Shown: positions 53,397 to 62,484, counted from the first letter of the stretch. The stretch is DNA of 62,751 nt from Flavobacteriales bacterium (GCA_003499525.1 DNTB01000049.1:1-62751), one strand, 5' to 3'. Numbers and translations: made by a program. Notes: generated by a model not told the origin, from the letters alone.

Positions 53397-54368
53397 TTAG
53401 TGAACAACTTCAAATCCGGCACGGGTACCTTTACCCTCGTAGATGAGTTCATTTTGGCGAGTGCAAAACTTTATATTGACCTCAGCATGAAGCGTTTCGA
53501 GAATATCTCGCTTCATTTGACCGTCTACTGGAGCTCGAAGTATACCACCGGTATCGCCGTTTGCTGAAATGTCGAGCACGTATTTTGAGGATGTTATTCG
53601 GATTTTAAGAAGTCCGTTTTTATCAGAAAAATGGCGAACCCGGGCCGTTGTATAGGTGGCAAATAAATAGGATTTGCCGTTGCAGATTAACGTGCAAATA
53701 AAACCACGAAACTTTACTCCCGCCCATACTACATCGCCTTCGCTGTACATTATCGAAGCTTCATCCATACCAAAATTGTTGCACTGGAGCCATATCCAGC
53801 TGTTTGGAAAGCTTCTGCCGTAGTCCTTTTCTATGTATCCGTGCCCTTTGTTGAAGGTGTAGGTATTTCCATTCAGCTTAACAGTACCCTTAACATGATG
53901 AAATGGACTTACTACCAGGTGATAGCATTGCATACCAGGCAACCAGGAGTACCAATTTACCCTTCCGGGCGATATCCACCATGAGGGATCCACTTTTGGA
54001 AAATCGAACGACAGTTTCGCCTGAAAGGGAATTCCTTTTTCGGTGAGATCAAGCTCTAAGCCATCGAACCTAAATGTATTGGACCCAATGCGCCCTCTAA
54101 AGGTATTCAGTTCAAAATCAAAGTCTGACAATTCGTACCGTATATATTCTGTATGATCCGATTCCCCTTCAATTAGCTGGATAAAAGCATGACCATTTCC
54201 ATTTTTATCGAGTGCAATACCGGGAATTACAGCGAAATAGAAGGATCCATCATCGCTCACCTGTTTCATGTACCATCCTTCAAAATAATTTCTTGTCTGA
54301 TTTCGACCCTGAAACACAGCGGTATTCAAGTGTCGAAGAATGAAATAGGGGAACTTCAGGAAAGACAT
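53397..54368 (-). CDS. Tocopherol-cyclase-like protein
   Basis: 323 aa from ATG 54368 (three codons after an in-frame TTG). The N-terminus has FEGWYMKQVSDDGSFYFAVIPGI, the family hallmark of tocopherol cyclases, plus the later GHGYIEKDYGRSFPNSWIWLQCN and AGVKFRGFICTLICNGKSYLFA. Bacterial members outside cyanobacteria do not make tocopherol and their role is unknown; a lipid- or isoprenoid-binding function is plausible. Confidence 0.8.
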   Translation of the reverse strand: MSFLKFPYFILRHLNTAVFQGRNQTRNYFEGWYMKQVSDDGSFYFAVIPGIALDKNGNGHAFIQLIEGESDHTEYIRYELSDFDFELNTFRGRIGSNTFRFDGLELDLTEKGIPFQAKLSFDFPKVDPSWWISPGRVNWYSWLPGMQCYHLVVSPFHHVKGTVKLNGNTYTFNKGHGYIEKDYGRSFPNSWIWLQCNNFGMDEASIMYSEGDVVWAGVKFRGFICTLICNGKSYLFATYTTARVRHFSDKNGLLKIRITSSKYVLDISANGDTGGILRAPVDGQMKRDILETLHAEVNIKFCTRQNELIYEGKGTRAGFEVVH

Positions 54369-54436
54369 AGTTGTCAAACATAGTGCGTAATGGGGATGTT
54401 CGTAAATATAACTTGAGAAATAGAGCAGTAACGAGA

Positions 54437-55102
54437 CTAAACCTTCTTCTTGTAGGTGATTTTATTCGCCTTTAAAATCTCATCCTCAGAAAAAGAGAAT
54501 TTTAAAAGGCCGTGATTCAGGAGTTCTTCCTTCAAAACAATGGTTCTGTTTTTATCTTCAATAGTTCCCTTGTCAAAGGCAATCATAAAGGTATTATATG
54601 GGGTTATTTTGAAGGTGCGCTCGAAATGAAATATGGCCGGATTTCTGGTTAAACCTTCCTGTTCCAACTGGATGTTCTTTTCCATTCCAAACGCCAGAAA
54701 TGAAATGCGTTTATCATTATCTACCGGATCGCCGTCCGAATAATTGGTCAGGTCTTTTCCGTGCTGATTGATATTGATTCTCAGCATGTAGTATTCCAGC
54801 TGGCTATACTGTTGTTTGAGCGTATCAAAAGGGATATCCATATCAGACATCTGTTGTTCTTTCCATGCTAAGAAATCACCAGGCAGATAAATCAGATCGT
54901 ACTCTACGCCTTCGATATTCTTGTGTCTTCGGGGAAAGCCTTTTGGTTTTTCCTTGCTGAAATTCAAAGTGTAGCCCTTATCGGGATATATTTCAGATGG
55001 CAGAATAAAGTCTAGTTCTTCATGCTGGCTGCTACGATCATCATCATTTGAGCAGGAGATAAAGACAAAGAGGATAAAGATAAAGGCAGCTGTTTTTCTC
55101 AT
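54437..55102 (-). CDS. Lipoprotein of unknown function in an envelope operon
   Basis: 221 aa with lipobox ILFVFISCSN. The mature part is beta-rich (YPDKGYTLNFSKEKPKG, GVEYDLIYLPGDFLAWKEQQM, TFKITPYNTFMIAFDKGTI). No domain recognised. Its ATG overlaps the stop of the OmpH-like gene as ATGA, so it is the last gene of the three-gene envelope operon. Confidence 0.68.
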   Translation of the reverse strand: MRKTAAFIFILFVFISCSNDDDRSSQHEELDFILPSEIYPDKGYTLNFSKEKPKGFPRRHKNIEGVEYDLIYLPGDFLAWKEQQMSDMDIPFDTLKQQYSQLEYYMLRININQHGKDLTNYSDGDPVDNDKRISFLAFGMEKNIQLEQEGLTRNPAIFHFERTFKITPYNTFMIAFDKGTIEDKNRTIVLKEELLNHGLLKFSFSEDEILKANKITYKKKV

Positions 55103-55611
55103 TTTAAACCCTGATATTTCATGTTGACGTATAGAGTAACTTCTTCAGTAATATCCTGATCATCAGATGCGTACAGTAAAGAGCTCGAAGGGTCCAGGAC
55201 GTGGATATAGCTGAATTCATTAAGCTGGGCAAACTCCTTTATATATGCTCTCAACTGCATATCGATTTGTTCGTTCAGCTTAGCTGCGAGCTCGTCGTAT
55301 TCATTCTCGAACTGACTTTTTTTGAATAGATAAGCGTTTTGAAGTTGCTGATATTCTTTGGAACTCTCTCCTTTTCTGGCTTTCTGGTTTAATTGACCTT
55401 CAAGATAAGCCAGGTCGGATTGGATACTCCTAGACTTCTCTTCAAGCTGTATTTCCAGCTCTTTACGCATTTCTAAGTCTTCCCATATTTGATTCATGCG
55501 CACGAAACCTGTTTGATGCTGGTGCTCCTTAATTAGGTGAAATAGGTTAATTACCGAACTCGCTATAACCAGGGTGAAGAGTAGGATCAAAAAACTCTTT
55601 TCTTTTTTCAT
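55099..55611 (-). CDS. OmpH/Skp-like periplasmic protein
   Basis: 170 aa: an N-terminal hydrophobic segment (FLILLFTLVIASSVINLFHLI), a long coiled coil (about residues 45-120, EIQLEEKSRSIQSDLAYLEGQLNQKA) and a terminal strand DITEEVTLYVNMKYQ typical of OmpH. Skp/OmpH are periplasmic chaperones for outer-membrane proteins. Unlike the housekeeping skp copies beside bamA, this one sits between an outer-membrane-like gene and a lipoprotein gene, suggesting a dedicated chaperone. Confidence 0.75.
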   Translation of the reverse strand: MKKEKSFLILLFTLVIASSVINLFHLIKEHQHQTGFVRMNQIWEDLEMRKELEIQLEEKSRSIQSDLAYLEGQLNQKARKGESSKEYQQLQNAYLFKKSQFENEYDELAAKLNEQIDMQLRAYIKEFAQLNEFSYIHVLDPSSSLLYASDDQDITEEVTLYVNMKYQGLK

Positions 55612-55618
55612 TTTGTTT

Positions 55619-57685
55619 CTACCATGTTAATGCCACTCCAAATTCAAATCTGTAAGGATAGGAGCTGCGTCCGTTGTCCTCGAGGTTGAGTAAAAATGGA
55701 CCAAATGCCTGTTTACCCCATTCTGCAGACAATTTAAACCGATTTAGAGTATAATTCCCAGATATTCCAGCGCCCCAATCGGATTTTACAAACTCAGAGT
55801 GAAAATAATTTCCGGATACTGCCAAATTCCATTTCCCGGCCGAGTATTGCGTGCTAATACCGACGTGCCCATAATTATTGGAGGATAATGATGCATTTGA
55901 CCTGAAGAATGACCCATTAGCTCCCAATGTCACCTTTTTAAATGGAAGGTTCAACACAGCATTGACATTGGTTGCGCCTTGATTATTAAGACTCTGATTA
56001 ATCTGGTAATGGTTTATATTAAAAGAACACACGGGACGAAATCGGCCAATTTTAGGGCTGTATACTGCGACAAAGTTGTACAGATTGTTTTGATAAGTTG
56101 CATCTTGCAGAGACTCCTTTAAGAACTCCGTCGTGATAATCAAGGGCAGGAACTCAAACCTGAAAGAGAGGTTTTTCATCGGTTTGATTTTGGCATATCC
56201 GCCTAAGGATCTCAAGCTCGTCCGTGAAATGCCGGTATTGAAAATGTTGTTATGCTCAAAGCGGTATTTGATTCCAATGCTCAACCCGTCTAGTACTCTT
56301 TTTTCTGCTGTAGCACGAAGCTGTCTTATGTCGGACCTTAAGTTTCCCATTCCAATGGATTGGAATAGGGGGTTTCGCTGTTCGAAATCAAAAACCACCT
56401 TTAACCCAATTTTTTTGAAAACGCCTCTGTATTTTATGAAATAAGCATTTTGATCATCGTTTTCAAATGGGTTTAGCAGGTCTCCGGAGTTCTGTGAATT
56501 TTCACTGATATTTCGCAGGACAGATCTGCCCAATGTAAAGTCCATTACATGATTCGGCGATAATTTTACCCTGGCATCCACCTCCATGACCAGATTGTCT
56601 GGATTTTCGTTTGGTGAGAACGGGAAGAGATTATCCCCCCACTTTCCGCTCAATAGACCTAAATGGAGATGAGAATTTTGCTTTTCCCCATAGCCGGCTT
56701 TCAGACTACTTAAAGTAGTACCGCCCTGGTTCATGTTTCGTGTGTAGAAAGGATCAGCTGCCATATTCACATTGTCATCCAAGGTATTTATGAAATCAAT
56801 ATTGTTACGCACGCTTTTTCCATGCGCTGCGGATAGATAGATATCCCGATAGGTGAATGCAGAATAAAATCCGTTCATCGGAGTCCCATATATGAGGTAT
56901 CGTGAATCGTTTGGGCTCACTCTTCCTATCTGCAGAGCGCGTACCGAAGACAAAACTTCTTCCCACCTTGTGATTTCTCCCGTATGACTTTCGGGCATCA
57001 CAGTCATTAGGTTTAACCTCTCCATTTGTTCTATTTCTGAATGAAGCTGGGCGAGATGAGATACGAATTCTCCACGTCTTTTGAGCAGAAGGTTGTATTT
57101 ATGAATGGTTTTTAGATCTTCAGTAGAGAATATGTCTGAGTTTAATTCGGTGCTATCGATGAATGAGATTCCTCTGTGGTCTTCGTATAGAACACCTGCT
57201 TTTTTGAGCTTGTCGATTATTGTGCTATTCTTAAGTTTAAAGCTTCTGAGTTGCATATCTACGTAAGCAAGCTTTTTATAATCAAATTGTTCTATGGATC
57301 TTAAGGAGTCTATTTTCTGCTGGTTGACCTTTAAATCTCGTAGATGCTTATCCCTCAGGTTTTTTTGAAATTGATGAGGATCGAATGAAACGGTAAACAA
57401 CTGAGGTATACCCGAAACAGGAGTTAGCGTATTATGCTGCCCGTGAACTTTTATAGGTACCAGCCCCATATTAAAGGTGGCATTTGCATGAATTCTAAAG
57501 TTCTGAGCCGGATATGTATCACTTAGATAAAAAGGTAGATTTCCGTATTCCCATGCGATACCAACGGTACCACTCGTTCGAATGGGGTTGCGAGAATTGG
57601 CTTGGGCATTTTTCTGTCCGTACAGAGGCGAGCCGCTTACACAGAATAAGAACAAAAGCCAGAATGGGAGTAGACCTTGATTCAT
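55619..57685 (-). CDS. Large probable outer-membrane beta-barrel protein, unknown function
   Basis: 688 aa from ATG 57685 (MNQGLLPFWLLFLFCVSGSPLYGQ), a clear signal peptide; an upstream TTG is less likely. Residues about 100-240 form a helical, coiled-coil-rich stretch with many Lys/Glu/Leu (HQFQKNLRDKHLRDLKVNQQ). The C-terminal 380 residues are rich in alternating aromatic/polar strands and end in the aromatic residue W (RFEFGVALTW), typical of an outer-membrane barrel. I recognise no family. It leads a three-gene unit with the OmpH-like protein and the lipoprotein, and two palindromes lie upstream. Confidence 0.68.
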   Translation of the reverse strand: MNQGLLPFWLLFLFCVSGSPLYGQKNAQANSRNPIRTSGTVGIAWEYGNLPFYLSDTYPAQNFRIHANATFNMGLVPIKVHGQHNTLTPVSGIPQLFTVSFDPHQFQKNLRDKHLRDLKVNQQKIDSLRSIEQFDYKKLAYVDMQLRSFKLKNSTIIDKLKKAGVLYEDHRGISFIDSTELNSDIFSTEDLKTIHKYNLLLKRRGEFVSHLAQLHSEIEQMERLNLMTVMPESHTGEITRWEEVLSSVRALQIGRVSPNDSRYLIYGTPMNGFYSAFTYRDIYLSAAHGKSVRNNIDFINTLDDNVNMAADPFYTRNMNQGGTTLSSLKAGYGEKQNSHLHLGLLSGKWGDNLFPFSPNENPDNLVMEVDARVKLSPNHVMDFTLGRSVLRNISENSQNSGDLLNPFENDDQNAYFIKYRGVFKKIGLKVVFDFEQRNPLFQSIGMGNLRSDIRQLRATAEKRVLDGLSIGIKYRFEHNNIFNTGISRTSLRSLGGYAKIKPMKNLSFRFEFLPLIITTEFLKESLQDATYQNNLYNFVAVYSPKIGRFRPVCSFNINHYQINQSLNNQGATNVNAVLNLPFKKVTLGANGSFFRSNASLSSNNYGHVGISTQYSAGKWNLAVSGNYFHSEFVKSDWGAGISGNYTLNRFKLSAEWGKQAFGPFLLNLEDNGRSSYPYRFEFGVALTW

Positions 57686-57730
57686 ATGCAGAGAGTGCTC
57701 CAAAAAAGTACATCAGTTTAAGCTCTTAAG

Positions 57731-57751
57731 AACCTCTAAAAATTGGAGGTT
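57731..57751. repeat. Palindrome copy 1 (operator or terminator)
   Basis: Inverted repeat with outer arms AACCTC and GAGGTT around an AT-rich centre with one arm mismatch. It lies about 46 bp upstream of the outer-membrane gene ATG and differs from copy 2 (57783-57803) at a few central bases. Centre-to-centre spacing of the copies is 52 bp, about five helical turns. Confidence 0.5.
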
Positions 57752-57782
57752 TTTGATGCTTTTTTCGCGAATTATGGAGAAA

Positions 57783-57803
57783 AACCTCCAATTTTTGGAG
57801 GTT
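57783..57803. repeat. Palindrome copy 2 (operator or terminator)
   Basis: Perfect inverted repeat, arms AACCTCCAA and TTGGAGGTT with a three-base centre; flanking AA/TT pairs extend it to 25 bp. On the minus strand it could also serve as a terminator of the glycosyltransferase gene, with T-residues after the stem. Both uses are possible. Confidence 0.55.
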
Positions 57804-58019
57804 TTGGCTCAATCAAGCGGCCAAAAAAAAGTTTAGAGACCGTCTTTTAGGTCCACTTCGTTTTTCGATTGTTGTTGAATCAGTGCACTTGTTTGAAGAA
57901 GAGAAGAGGTATTAGGGGGCAGCTTTTAATACTCCGTAATCATGGGTACGTCTCTAAAAATTAAGACGATCTAATTCTGAAATGATTAAAAAGTAGTTTT
58001 CAGATGGACAGTTGTGAAT

Positions 58020-59108
58020 TTAACCCCTGGTTTTTAAGTAAGCTTCCAGCTCATCAATTCTCTTATTGAGATCAAAATGGTCTTTTACATATTGTCGACC
58101 TGCCTTGCCATACTGCATTCTTAGCTTCTTATCGTCCATTAGTTCGATGACATTCGCGGATAAGGATTCTACATCCGGATACGGAACCAAAATACCTGTC
58201 TTTGCATGCTGTACCACTTCTGGATTGCTGCTAATGTCGAACGCAACAACCGGTTTTTCTGCATACATGGCTTCGGCCAAAACATACCCAAAGCCTTCCC
58301 ACTCTGAGGTCAGAACAAACAAGTCAATTTGATGCAGAAAACTCTTGATGTCCTTTACAAATCCGAGAAGCCGTACTTCATTGGTCAGTTTTCGTTCCTG
58401 GATGGCTCTGGTGAGCTCATCTTCCATTTCTCCTGTACCTGCGACGACGATGAGGATTTCCCGGTTTTCTCTTTTAAGTTTTTCTGCCAGATCCAGTAAA
58501 AGCACTTGCTTTTTCTGCTGGGTCAACCTGCCAATATTTCCTATGACAAAGGTGTTCTCTTCCCTGTTAAAAACTTGATTAACAGGACTTTCATCAATGA
58601 ATTTGAGGTCAAGTCCGTAGTAGATGACCTTGGTTTTAGACTGAATTTTTTTTGAAAAATATTGTATTGCCAAATGAGCCGTTTCCTGAGAATTTGCAAT
58701 GATATCCGTGACCACATTGGAAAAGATATAGCGGTTAACCAGATGGCTTTTTATTGGTACTGCAAGTGCTCTTAAATATACAATTCGAGGGATCCCGGCT
58801 TTTCTTGCAGCCAGGGCTCCGGTTTTTAAGTCCGCGCTGTCAGAAAAGAATATAGTATCTACCTCAAGTTGATATAGAAGTTGAGCAATACGCTGTCGCA
58901 AAGACAAATTCAGCCATGAAAGGTTCTTGATGTTGAAGGTGAATACCTCAAAGCCTCTTTCGAAACACTCTTTCTCCAGCGGACTGCCTGACCTGGTTAT
59001 GACGGTTACCTGATACCCTTTGGAACGAAATTGTTCTGCATATTCCAGATGGACTTTTTCTCCACCTCCCCAAAAGGGGGTCGTATTAAAGAAACAGAGA
59101 TGTTTCAT
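58020..59108 (-). CDS. Family 4 glycosyltransferase
   Basis: 362 aa from ATG 59108. GT-B fold: N-terminal FFNTTPFWGGGEKVHLEYAEQF (acceptor side), C-terminal VIGNIGRLTQQKKQVLLLDLAEKL and the EX7E-type motif in SEWEGFGYVLAEAMYAEKPVVAFD. It transfers a sugar from an NDP donor, probably to a surface polysaccharide or glycan. No linked glycan genes are seen on this side. Confidence 0.9.
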   Translation of the reverse strand: MKHLCFFNTTPFWGGGEKVHLEYAEQFRSKGYQVTVITRSGSPLEKECFERGFEVFTFNIKNLSWLNLSLRQRIAQLLYQLEVDTIFFSDSADLKTGALAARKAGIPRIVYLRALAVPIKSHLVNRYIFSNVVTDIIANSQETAHLAIQYFSKKIQSKTKVIYYGLDLKFIDESPVNQVFNREENTFVIGNIGRLTQQKKQVLLLDLAEKLKRENREILIVVAGTGEMEDELTRAIQERKLTNEVRLLGFVKDIKSFLHQIDLFVLTSEWEGFGYVLAEAMYAEKPVVAFDISSNPEVVQHAKTGILVPYPDVESLSANVIELMDDKKLRMQYGKAGRQYVKDHFDLNKRIDELEAYLKTRG

Positions 59109-59171
59109 CGACCCCAAAACTAATCCTAAAGATGAATAGTATTACTCAGTTGGATATTCACCAGTGGTTTT

Positions 59172-59801
59172 TTAGTTCCTCTGTATTCTGGAGTTTAGAT
59201 AATTCGTAAGATAAACCATTTCAGTGGCGATCTGAAAAGTTCGTCGCGCATAGACTTCTTTCTCTTCCGCAGTGCCGTCGGCATCTTTTGGGTCCTCATA
59301 GGTAAGTGCAATTCTCTTTTCCGCTCCAATTACCATGGGGCATGCTTGATCAGCTTCGCTGCATGTCATAATCGCGGCGAAATTGGAAGATGGATTGTTT
59401 GGATCATTATAAACTTTGGAAAAGACCTCAAGTTCATTTTTTTCATCGATAGAAATGCGATATGTGGGGTTTTCTCCCTCGGTAACCGTATACTCGAAGC
59501 CAAACGATTTCAATGCTTCAGCCGCTCTCCAATTGAATGCGGTGGTTTCTGTTCCTCCCGAAAAGATACCGAATTTGATAGGGATCTTATGATAATGAAC
59601 AGCGCTGTGGAGTAAGATATGAGCCAAATGACTTCGCCTGCTATTGTGGGTACAGATAAAAACAATATTGGACTCGACCTGATTCGCATTGCTCTTGAGA
59701 ATATAGTCGGCAATTTGTTCAAGTAATACCACTCTGCTAGCGGGCAGCGCTGCCATGGCTTTTTCAGCCTTCCTCAGAAAGGATTGGATTTTACTAAACA
59801 C
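59172..59801 (-). CDS. arsC: Arsenate reductase, low-MW-phosphatase (thioredoxin) type
   Basis: 209 aa from GTG 59801. The phosphatase-like P-loop C-x5-R is in FICTHNSRRSHLA, and the two further Cys of the thioredoxin-coupled redox relay are in MTCSEADQACPM, matching the C10/C82/C89 arrangement of the Staphylococcus aureus type ArsC. The C-terminal part with EDPKDADGTAEEK agrees with the family. It reduces arsenate to arsenite. Five nt separate it from arsM, so the genes form an operon. An N-terminal helical extension of about 40 residues precedes the core. Confidence 0.85.
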   Translation of the reverse strand: MFSKIQSFLRKAEKAMAALPASRVVLLEQIADYILKSNANQVESNIVFICTHNSRRSHLAHILLHSAVHYHKIPIKFGIFSGGTETTAFNWRAAEALKSFGFEYTVTEGENPTYRISIDEKNELEVFSKVYNDPNNPSSNFAAIMTCSEADQACPMVIGAEKRIALTYEDPKDADGTAEEKEVYARRTFQIATEMVYLTNYLNSRIQRN

Positions 59802-59806
59802 TGTAT

Positions 59807-60607
59807 TTATTTTTTACCGAATACGGTGATGCTTACTACTCTTACGCCGGATTGCCTGTAAGCATCAATGACATCTTGAGATAAATGCTCAAGTAAAAGT
59901 TCATCCGGAAGATCGATTGGTTTTTCTTTTTGAATAGATACTTCTTTAAATCCCTGATTAGCAATATACTGCATATATTCTTCTTTTTTTATTGCCCCGG
60001 CTACACACCCAACGTACAGCTCTGCACTTCGGCGAATATTCTCGGGAAGGTCGCCTTCAATTACGATATCTGAAATGCTAAAATGCCCTTCATGACGCAA
60101 TACTCGATGTATTTCTGAAAACACTTTAACCTTGTCAGGGACCAGGTTTAATACGCAGTTGCTAATAACTACATCGATTGAACCTTCATCAAGAGGAATG
60201 CTTTCAATATCACCCTGTATGAATTCCACATTTTTATAACCCAGCTTCTGAACATTCTTCTTGGCCTTTTTAACCATGTCTTTGGAAAAATCCAGTCCGA
60301 TAACGCGTCCGTCTGATCCTACAATGCTTCTGGCTACAAAGACATCGTTGCCCGCACCTGAACCTAAATCCAAAACAGTATGGCCTGCTTTTAGTAAGGC
60401 ATATTCTGTTGGCAACCCACATCCCAGACCTAGATCCGCTTCGTGGTAATGACCATCTATGTTTACATAGCTGTCTTGCATGAGGTTATACTTTTGTTCG
60501 GGTGAAGAGCAGCAGCTGCACCCCGGACCAAATAACGAGTTACTATTCCTTGCAATTGAGCTGTATTTGTCTCTTACTACTTCTTTTATTTTTTCTTGAG
60601 TACTCAT
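59807..60607 (-). CDS. arsM: Arsenite S-adenosylmethionine methyltransferase
   Basis: 266 aa. SAM-binding motif VLDLGSGAGNDVFVA (about 78-92), and the arsenite-binding Cys set: C63 in GLGCGLP, C151 in SNCVLNL and C201 in VGCVAGAI, which correspond to the catalytic Cys residues of characterised ArsM enzymes. The Cys cluster CSCC near residues 30-33 is also typical. It methylates As(III) to volatile or less toxic products. Placed between arsR and arsC. Confidence 0.9.
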   Translation of the reverse strand: MSTQEKIKEVVRDKYSSIARNSNSLFGPGCSCCSSPEQKYNLMQDSYVNIDGHYHEADLGLGCGLPTEYALLKAGHTVLDLGSGAGNDVFVARSIVGSDGRVIGLDFSKDMVKKAKKNVQKLGYKNVEFIQGDIESIPLDEGSIDVVISNCVLNLVPDKVKVFSEIHRVLRHEGHFSISDIVIEGDLPENIRRSAELYVGCVAGAIKKEEYMQYIANQGFKEVSIQKEKPIDLPDELLLEHLSQDVIDAYRQSGVRVVSITVFGKK

Positions 60608-60631
60608 GGTATAAAGTTGATTTTGAATTAA

Positions 60632-60964
60632 TTAGCAACAATCCATATTGGGTAGATTAAACCTGTCAAAGAACTGATTCAGCAATCCTTTTACCTCGTT
60701 CCACTTTTTGGGATTAATGCAATAGCTCATGGATGTACCCTGTACACTTCCGGAAATCAGGCCACTGGCCTTTAATTCTTTAAGATGCTGGCTGACCGTC
60801 GCCTGAGCCAATCCAACTTCGCCAACGAGCTCTGCATTTACGCATGCATTGGCCTTAATAAGACATTCCAGAATGGCAATTCTGGCGGGATGTCCCATGA
60901 CTCTTGCAAATTGAGCGAGCTCGTTTTGTTCTTCTGTAAACAGATCTGTTTTTGTTAGTCCCAT
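60632..60964 (-). CDS. arsR: ArsR-family repressor
   Basis: 110 aa from ATG 60964. Winged helix MGHPARIAILECLIKANACVNAELVGEVGLAQATVSQHLKELKASGLI is the ArsR/SmtB fold. Candidate As(III) ligands are Cys residues in the helical part (ILEC, NAC) and the C-terminal pair NMDCC; the classical C-x-C in helix alpha-3 is not present, so metalloid binding may be at another site. It is the first gene of arsR-arsM-arsC. Confidence 0.88.
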   Translation of the reverse strand: MGLTKTDLFTEEQNELAQFARVMGHPARIAILECLIKANACVNAELVGEVGLAQATVSQHLKELKASGLISGSVQGTSMSYCINPKKWNEVKGLLNQFFDRFNLPNMDCC

Positions 60965-61032
60965 CGCAAAAAAGCTATAATGCAATATTACGATAAAAAG
61001 ATTTTCAAAAACAAGTTGCGACGGTGAATGAT

Positions 61033-61929
61033 TTAGAAATTGATTCGGTATTCAAGGTTAAAGATGGTACTTCTGGTTAATCCATCCGGACGGTTTTCAC
61101 GAACTATCAATGGGGCTCCAATGCTGAACTGGAGAGCGCTTCGATCGCTCAGAAAATAGTCAACAAAGAGGTTAGTATTTAACGTTAACCCGGAAGAACC
61201 CTCGATATTTCTCTCTATTCCGGTGGCGTCCGTGTATTTGTCCTCACTCAGGTGGTAAATAGGAAGAAGGGCAGGTGTAAGGGTCCAGTTTCCTAACTTA
61301 AAGACATAGCTTGCCCGGAGAAGCACATCTCCTGATCGGATGAAATTATTTGTGGATTGAAACTTCGTCAGGGGTGAGTCTTCAGGATATAAAAGGGGTT
61401 CGAAGGTATTGTTGTTTTGCGCCAAGGGCTGTTGCAGAGCGGCAACGAATTGAAGGTTGCCAATGTGGTAACCAATTCCAGCTAAAAGATCGAATGTTCC
61501 TAAACTCGATTGATAGTCCATGGGCAAGGGAAGGTTATCTTTCGATCCATCCGCAGTGTTAAACGGTACCTTTATGCCAGCCGTGAATACCACCTTGCCC
61601 GTCTTGTAATTAGTGTTGAGGTACAGGTCAGAAAGGCCAAAAACACTGATATCGTTTCCCGTTTGAGCCAGGGAAGTAAGTCGGGCATCCAGACTCCACC
61701 TGACTGTGATTTCTCTATGATACTCCACGTATGCGGCATATACCAGAATCTCATGGTCGGCTCTACCGTAAGAGGATCCAACTTTGATCCTGTTTTTAAA
61801 TGTACTATCCGAACCTTCGGTTTGCGGCTTGAAACTATCTACAGTGCAGAAGCCCGCGTCGCTGCATCCCTGACTATGAGCTAAATAGTGGACCAGTGAA
61901 ATTGAAATCAACAACAAGAAATTGCGCAT
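61033..61929 (-). CDS. Probable outer-membrane protein (transporter-like barrel)
   Basis: 298 aa with signal peptide (RNFLLLISISLVHYLAHSQ). The mature protein is a strand-rich barrel-like sequence (ILVYAAYVEYHREITVRWSLDARL, VVFTAGIKVPFNTADG, DLLAGIGYHIGNLQFVAALQQP) ending in an aromatic residue (YRINF). It resembles 'MetA-pathway of phenol degradation'-type outer-membrane proteins, but that is tentative. Early Cys pair (GCSDAGFC). It precedes arsR on the same strand by 68 nt and could share the arsenic response; unproven. Confidence 0.65.
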   Translation of the reverse strand: MRNFLLLISISLVHYLAHSQGCSDAGFCTVDSFKPQTEGSDSTFKNRIKVGSSYGRADHEILVYAAYVEYHREITVRWSLDARLTSLAQTGNDISVFGLSDLYLNTNYKTGKVVFTAGIKVPFNTADGSKDNLPLPMDYQSSLGTFDLLAGIGYHIGNLQFVAALQQPLAQNNNTFEPLLYPEDSPLTKFQSTNNFIRSGDVLLRASYVFKLGNWTLTPALLPIYHLSEDKYTDATGIERNIEGSSGLTLNTNLFVDYFLSDRSALQFSIGAPLIVRENRPDGLTRSTIFNLEYRINF

Positions 61930-62172
61930 ACAAAGTCAAAATTGAGTTTTATAAGGGCTAAATTATGGTCTTTATAAAACGAACAACTCTTAGTGTCCCG
62001 TCAGAGTTATAATTGACATGAGCATGACAATCGTAAGAATTAGATTAAGTTAAATAAACTTATGGCGTAAAAAATAATATAAGAATCAGTTATATTAAGT
62101 CTTGGATTTCTAATTGAAGAATTATCGGATATGTGCTGCGAATTGTCAATTTTGCCTCAAATATTCAATAAC

Positions 62173-62484
62173 ATGACAGAGTTAAAGGACGATATATTAA
62201 AGGAGATCATTGATAACAATGACAAAGTTGTGGTTCAATTTGGGGCCACATGGTGCGGAGTGTGCAGACTTATGAAGCCCAAGTTCAAAAGGATGAGTGC
62301 TGAGCACGAAGGGATAGAATTCTATTATGTAGATGCAGAAAAGCTTCCGGAATCGAGAAAGTTGGCACCTGTCGAAAATTTGCCAACGTTTGCTGGATTC
62401 AGTAATGGACAATTAGTAAAAACAAGATTTGGCAGTAAAGCCGATGTAATACAAGACGTAATCAATGAAGTTGCCAGTAATTAG
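62173..62484 (+). CDS. Thioredoxin-fold protein
   Basis: 103 aa from ATG 62173; an upstream start at 62131 would add a Cys-bearing 14-residue leader and is less likely. Active site WCGVC in VVQFGATWCGVCRLMKP, and the cis-Pro segment VENLPTFAGF. It is a cytoplasmic thioredoxin-like protein, in Bacteroidota often next to DUF6952 genes. It overlaps the DUF6952 gene by 20 nt. It could reduce the ArsC encoded nearby, but this is only proximity. Confidence 0.87.
   Translation: MTELKDDILKEIIDNNDKVVVQFGATWCGVCRLMKPKFKRMSAEHEGIEFYYVDAEKLPESRKLAPVENLPTFAGFSNGQLVKTRFGSKADVIQDVINEVASN

Larger units (their letters stand above)
57704..58019. other. Intergenic region holding tandem 21-bp palindromes
   Basis: 316 bp between the GT4 stop and the outer-membrane gene start. 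It contains the two palindromes listed separately and a further small inverted repeat, cgtct and agacg, at 57949-57968. No RNA gene or open frame of note. Confidence 0.45.

Noticed and set aside
57731..57803. CRISPR-like repeat pair
   Set aside because: Only two copies, which are palindromic and differ in their centres, with no nearby cas genes.
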